Of a stretch of DNA of 64,000 bases, positions 61,254-64,000 are shown piece by piece. The DNA is from Bog-473 sp035552095. Lineage in GTDB: Bacteria > Actinomycetota > Acidimicrobiia > Acidimicrobiales > RAAP-2. The stretch's first letter is position 1. Each line of letters starts with the position of its first letter. The translations under genes were made by a program, and so were the position numbers. Below the pieces are notes generated by a model that had not been told where the DNA came from, made no database searches, and saw nothing but the letters and a program-made list of their open reading frames with translations. Where the stretch lies: contig DASZMA010000076.1 in assembly GCA_035552095.1 (NCBI GenBank), positions 1 to 64,000 on the forward strand, read 5' to 3'.

Positions 61254-62681
61254 CTACTCCTCAATATTGCTCATGACGTGCTTGATCCGGGTGTAGTCCT
61301 CAAAGCCGTACATGGAGAGATCCTTGCCGTAGCCGGACCGCTTGAAACCGCCGTGGGGCATCTCGGCCACCATCGGTATGTGGGTGTTGATCCACACGCA
61401 CCCGAAGTCCAGGTCGCGGGCCATCCGCATGGCCCGCCCGTGGTCCCGCGTCCACACCGATGACGCCAAGCCGTACTCGACGCCGTTGGCCCACTGCAGC
61501 GCCTGAGCCTCGTCGGTGAACTTCTGGACGGTGATGACCGGGCCGAAGATCTCCGACTGCACCATCTCGTCGTCCTGCTGCAGGCCGGACACCACCGTCG
61601 GCGCGAAGCAGTAGCCACGCGGGCCGACCGCCCGGCCGCCCGTGGCCACCTCGGCGTGCGCCGGGACCCGGTCGAAGAACCCGCTGACCCGGGCCAGCTG
61701 GGTGGCGTTGTTCAGGGGCCCGAAGTCAGCCCCCTCCACCTCGGTACCGCCCACGGTCGTGCCCTCGGCCTGGGCGATCAGCTCGGCCAGGAAGTCGTCG
61801 TGGACGCCCGGACCGGCCAGGACCCGGGTGGCGGCCGTGCAGTCCTGCCCGGCGTTGAAGTAGCCCGCGCCGGCGATCCCGGCCGCCGCCGAGGCGGGGT
61901 CGGCGTCATCGAAGACGATCACCGGGGCCTTCCCGCCGAGCTCGAGGTGGACGCGCTTGAGGCTCGGGGCGGCGGCCGCGGCGACCTCCATGCCCGCACG
62001 CACCGACCCGGTCACCGACACCATGGCCGGTATGTCGTGGACCACGAGGGCGCGGCCGGTGTCCCGGTCCCCGCAGACCACGTTGAACACGCCGGGCGGG
62101 AGGTGCTCGGCCATGATCTCGGCCATCAGGAGCGCGCTGATCGGCGTGGTGTCGGACGGCTTGAGCACCATGGTGTTGCCCGCCGCCAGCGCGGGGGCGA
62201 ACTTCCATACCGCCATCATCATCGGGTAGTTCCACGGTGTGACCGCCCCGCACACGCCGAGCGGCTCCCGGCGAATGAAGGACGTGTGCCCGGCCATGTA
62301 CTCCGAGGCCGCCAAGCCCTGGAGGTGGCGCGCCGCGCCGGCGAAGAAACGGATCTGGTCCACCGACGGTGGCAGTTCCTCGTCCATGGTGAGCTGGAAC
62401 GGCTTCCCGGTGTTCTCACACTCAGCCCGGACGATCTCCTCCCCCCGCAGCGCGATGGCATCGGCAATGCGGATGAGGGCGAGGCTCCGCTCGGAAGGGG
62501 TGGTCCGCCGCCAGGATGTGAACGCCTCGGCGGCCACCCGGAGCGCCCGGTCGACGTCAGCGGGGCCCGAGACCGGCGCTTCGGCGAACGGCTCCCCCGT
62601 GCTGGGGTTGAGCAGCGGGGCCGTTGGACCATCCTCGGCGTCGCAATAGGCCCCCCCGATGAAGTTCTGCAGCCTGCGCAT
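61254..62681 (-). CDS. Gamma-aminobutyraldehyde-type dehydrogenase
   Basis: Aldehyde dehydrogenase of 475 residues, close to PatD/YdcW-type gamma-aminobutyraldehyde dehydrogenases: QNFIGGAYCDAEDG, SVTGSVRAGMEVA, and a cysteine loop GYFNAGQDCTAATRVLAG with Cys281, and Glu247 in HLELGGKAPVIVF. These enzymes oxidise 4-aminobutanal to GABA in putrescine breakdown. Divergent from an Lrp gene, whose probable control region lies in the 185-bp gap. Confidence 0.9.
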   Translation of the reverse strand: MRRLQNFIGGAYCDAEDGPTAPLLNPSTGEPFAEAPVSGPADVDRALRVAAEAFTSWRRTTPSERSLALIRIADAIALRGEEIVRAECENTGKPFQLTMDEELPPSVDQIRFFAGAARHLQGLAASEYMAGHTSFIRREPLGVCGAVTPWNYPMMMAVWKFAPALAAGNTMVLKPSDTTPISALLMAEIMAEHLPPGVFNVVCGDRDTGRALVVHDIPAMVSVTGSVRAGMEVAAAAAPSLKRVHLELGGKAPVIVFDDADPASAAAGIAGAGYFNAGQDCTAATRVLAGPGVHDDFLAELIAQAEGTTVGGTEVEGADFGPLNNATQLARVSGFFDRVPAHAEVATGGRAVGPRGYCFAPTVVSGLQQDDEMVQSEIFGPVITVQKFTDEAQALQWANGVEYGLASSVWTRDHGRAMRMARDLDFGCVWINTHIPMVAEMPHGGFKRSGYGKDLSMYGFEDYTRIKHVMSNIEE

Positions 62682-62694
62682 GTCGCTCCCTTCT

Positions 62695-62813
62695 CACGGT
62701 TGCTTCGTTATGTACTCAATCACAGAATGAGGCAGGGCAAACAAGGGATTTCGCCACAAATGCAACCGTGGACGCCTAATTCTGCTTGACGTCCCGGGTA
62801 AACGTGACACAAT
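62695..62813. promoter_or_regulatory. Control region between the aldehyde dehydrogenase and lrp genes
   Basis: The gap contains a perfect inverted repeat with distant arms: CACGGTTGC (62695-62703) and GCAACCGTG (62762-62770), 58 bp apart. A smaller pair CAGAAT (62723-62728) and ATTCTG (62779-62784) is nested in the same region. A possible lrp promoter is TTGACG (62786-62791), 16 bp, CACAAT (62808-62813). Widely spaced repeats are typical of Lrp-wrapped DNA. Confidence 0.55.
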
Positions 62814-62866
62814 TCGGCAGCAGGCCTTCCCTGGTCCTGAGCCAGCCCCTACCCACGAGGAGCGGC

Positions 62867-63376
62867 ATGTCCAAAGTGGACGAGCCCACAGAGTCGAGCG
62901 TTCCGGACAACGAGCCCGGCCAGGCCGCCACCTTTCTGGACGAGCCCAACCGGGCCATCATTGAGGCGCTGCAACGTGACGGGCGCCAGCCCTACGGCGC
63001 CATCGCGGAAGCCGTCGGCCTGTCCGAGGCGGCGGTGCGGCGCCGGGTCCAGCGGTTGCGCGAGGCCGGGGTCATGCAGATCGTGGCGGTCACCGACCCG
63101 CTGCAACTGGGCTTCACCCGCCAGGCCATGGTGGGGATCTCGGTGGAGGGCGACGTCCGCATGGTGGCCGAGAAGCTCACGTCCCTGCCCGAGGTGGACT
63201 ACGTCGTCATGTGCGCCGGATCGTTCGACCTGCTGGCCGAAGTGGTCTGCGAAGACGATGAGCGGCTGCTGCAGGTGCTCAACGACTCCATCCGTTCCAT
63301 CCCCGGCGTCCGCCGAACCGAGACGTTCCTGTACCTGAAGTTGGCCAAACAGACATATACCTGGGGCACCCGCTAG
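62867..63376 (+). CDS. Lrp/AsnC-family transcriptional regulator
   Basis: Feast/famine regulator of 169 residues. The HTH region (about 28-75) reads DGRQPYGAIAEAVGLSEAAV, and the RAM effector domain follows (QAMVGISVEGDVRMVAEKL, EVDYVVMCAGSFDLLAEV). The ATG at 62867 follows GAGGAG. It diverges from the aldehyde dehydrogenase and precedes the aminotransferase by 41 bp, suggesting that it regulates the whole set with an amine or amino acid as effector. Confidence 0.93.
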   Translation: MSKVDEPTESSVPDNEPGQAATFLDEPNRAIIEALQRDGRQPYGAIAEAVGLSEAAVRRRVQRLREAGVMQIVAVTDPLQLGFTRQAMVGISVEGDVRMVAEKLTSLPEVDYVVMCAGSFDLLAEVVCEDDERLLQVLNDSIRSIPGVRRTETFLYLKLAKQTYTWGTR

Positions 63377-63417
63377 ACCGGATCTCCGGTCATCGCCGCC
63401 CCCCGAGTGGAGGAACC

Positions 63418-64000
63418 ATGAGCACCACCAACCCCGAGAACTCCGACCTGAGCGAGCAGGCCCGTCGTCACCTGTGGATGCACTTCAGCCGCATGGGGGC
63501 CTACGACGCCACCCATGAGATACCGGTGATGGTGCGCGGCGAAGGCGCCTACGTGTGGGACCAACACGGCAAGAAGTACCTCGACGGGCTGGCCGGGCTG
63601 TTCACCTCCCAGCTGGGACACGGGCGCACCGAGCTGGCCGAGGCGGGCGCCAAGCAGGCCAGCACCCTGGCCTACTTCCCGCTCTGGACCTACGCCCACC
63701 CCCGGGCCATTGAGTTGGCCGAACGGCTGGCCGGCTACACGCCGGGTGACCTCAACCGCGTCTTCTTCACCTCTGGTGGCTCCGAAGCGGTGGAGTCGGC
63801 CTGGAAACTGGCCCGCCAGTACTTCCGGATGACCGGCGAACCGCAGCGCACCAAGGTGATCAGCCGCAACATCGCCTACCACGGCACCACCATGGGCGCC
63901 CTGTCCATCACCGGGCTGCCCGACCTCAAGACGCCGTTCGAGCCGTTGGTGGCCGGGGCGATCAAGGTGCCCAACACCAACTTCTACCGGGCCCCGATCC
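63418..64000 (+). CDS. Class III aminotransferase (putrescine/omega-amino-acid type), 3' end beyond window
   Basis: PLP aminotransferase; 194 residues are visible. Family parts include GEGAYVWDQHGKKYLDGLAG, FFTSGGSEAVESAWKLARQY and NIAYHGTTMGALSITG; the PLP lysine is beyond the window edge. The group transaminates omega-amino acids or diamines to aldehydes with pyruvate or 2-oxoglutarate. Its neighbours (aldehyde dehydrogenase for aminobutanal, alanine dehydrogenase) favour a diamine substrate and pyruvate as acceptor. The ATG at 63418 follows GTGGAGG. Confidence 0.93.
   Translation, partial: MSTTNPENSDLSEQARRHLWMHFSRMGAYDATHEIPVMVRGEGAYVWDQHGKKYLDGLAGLFTSQLGHGRTELAEAGAKQASTLAYFPLWTYAHPRAIELAERLAGYTPGDLNRVFFTSGGSEAVESAWKLARQYFRMTGEPQRTKVISRNIAYHGTTMGALSITGLPDLKTPFEPLVAGAIKVPNTNFYRAPI

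Overview
The window is GC-rich, densely coded DNA from an actinobacterium. Its content (F420/LLM-type oxidoreductases, several acyl-CoA dehydrogenase, MaoC and CoA-transferase genes, a PASTA-domain kinase, gatCAB, an eukaryote-like type 2 IleRS) fits the deep-branching high-GC lineages, possibly Acidimicrobiia. That placement is inference; no rRNA is present to test it. No phage, IS element, CRISPR array or tRNA gene was recognised. The longest gene-free stretch is 261 bases (34699-34959). || Region 1 (1-7.1 kb): a TetR regulator diverges from an MMPL/RND exporter cut by the window edge, with two matching operator-like palindromes between them. Next is a coupled minus-strand operon of an alpha/beta hydrolase and gatC-gatA-gatB, then an SCP2 protein. 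Region 2 (7.1-18.5 kb): an MFS exporter, a HIT-like protein, a PASTA Ser/Thr kinase, ligA, mnmA, a cysteine desulfurase, a succinate-semialdehyde-type dehydrogenase and an acyl-CoA synthetase, all on the minus strand. Region 3 (18.5-24.6 kb): a sirtuin; a 46-residue membrane protein, a PuuD-like amidotransferase and a free-standing B12-binding domain in one operon; a divergent glutamine-synthetase-family ligase with a methyltransferase; and a FGGY sugar kinase. || Region 4 (24.6-33.4 kb): a YceI/MarR divergent pair with a strong inverted repeat in the promoter, a methionine-aminopeptidase-like protein, ileS with an altered HIGH motif, and small metabolic and stress genes. One HAD gene here carries an apparent single-base frameshift. 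Region 5 (33.4-41.4 kb): a secreted cyclophilin, a DinB-like protein, an Ltp2-like thiolase with a DUF35 partner, a SnoaL protein, LLM and FMN enzymes and an acyl-CoA synthetase. Region 6 (41.4-50.3 kb): a UvrA-like ABC ATPase; an ECF sigma factor with a SnoaL-type C-terminal domain facing a VOC protein, with an ECF41-like promoter in front of each; signal peptidase; a Trm11-like methylase; and a YcaQ-type glycosylase. || Region 7 (50.3-56.4 kb): a five-gene operon (two acyl-CoA dehydrogenases, two MaoC-fold proteins, an AMACR-like CoA enzyme) behind a perfect 21-bp inverted repeat, then a DUF1707/LiaF-like adenylate cyclase. Regions 5 and 7 resemble the steroid side-chain igr genes of mycobacteria split into two loci. 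Region 8 (56.4-60.1 kb): a frameshifted CoA-binding protein, two adjacent membrane-anchored proteins sharing a two-cysteine module (one fused to a GH43 domain), a DksA/TraR-type zinc finger protein and a secreted lipase. Region 9 (60.1-64 kb): alanine dehydrogenase, an aminobutyraldehyde-type dehydrogenase, an Lrp regulator and a class III aminotransferase (cut by the edge). With the glutamine-synthetase-like, PuuD-like and semialdehyde dehydrogenase genes of regions 2-3, this suggests polyamine or omega-amino-acid catabolism.
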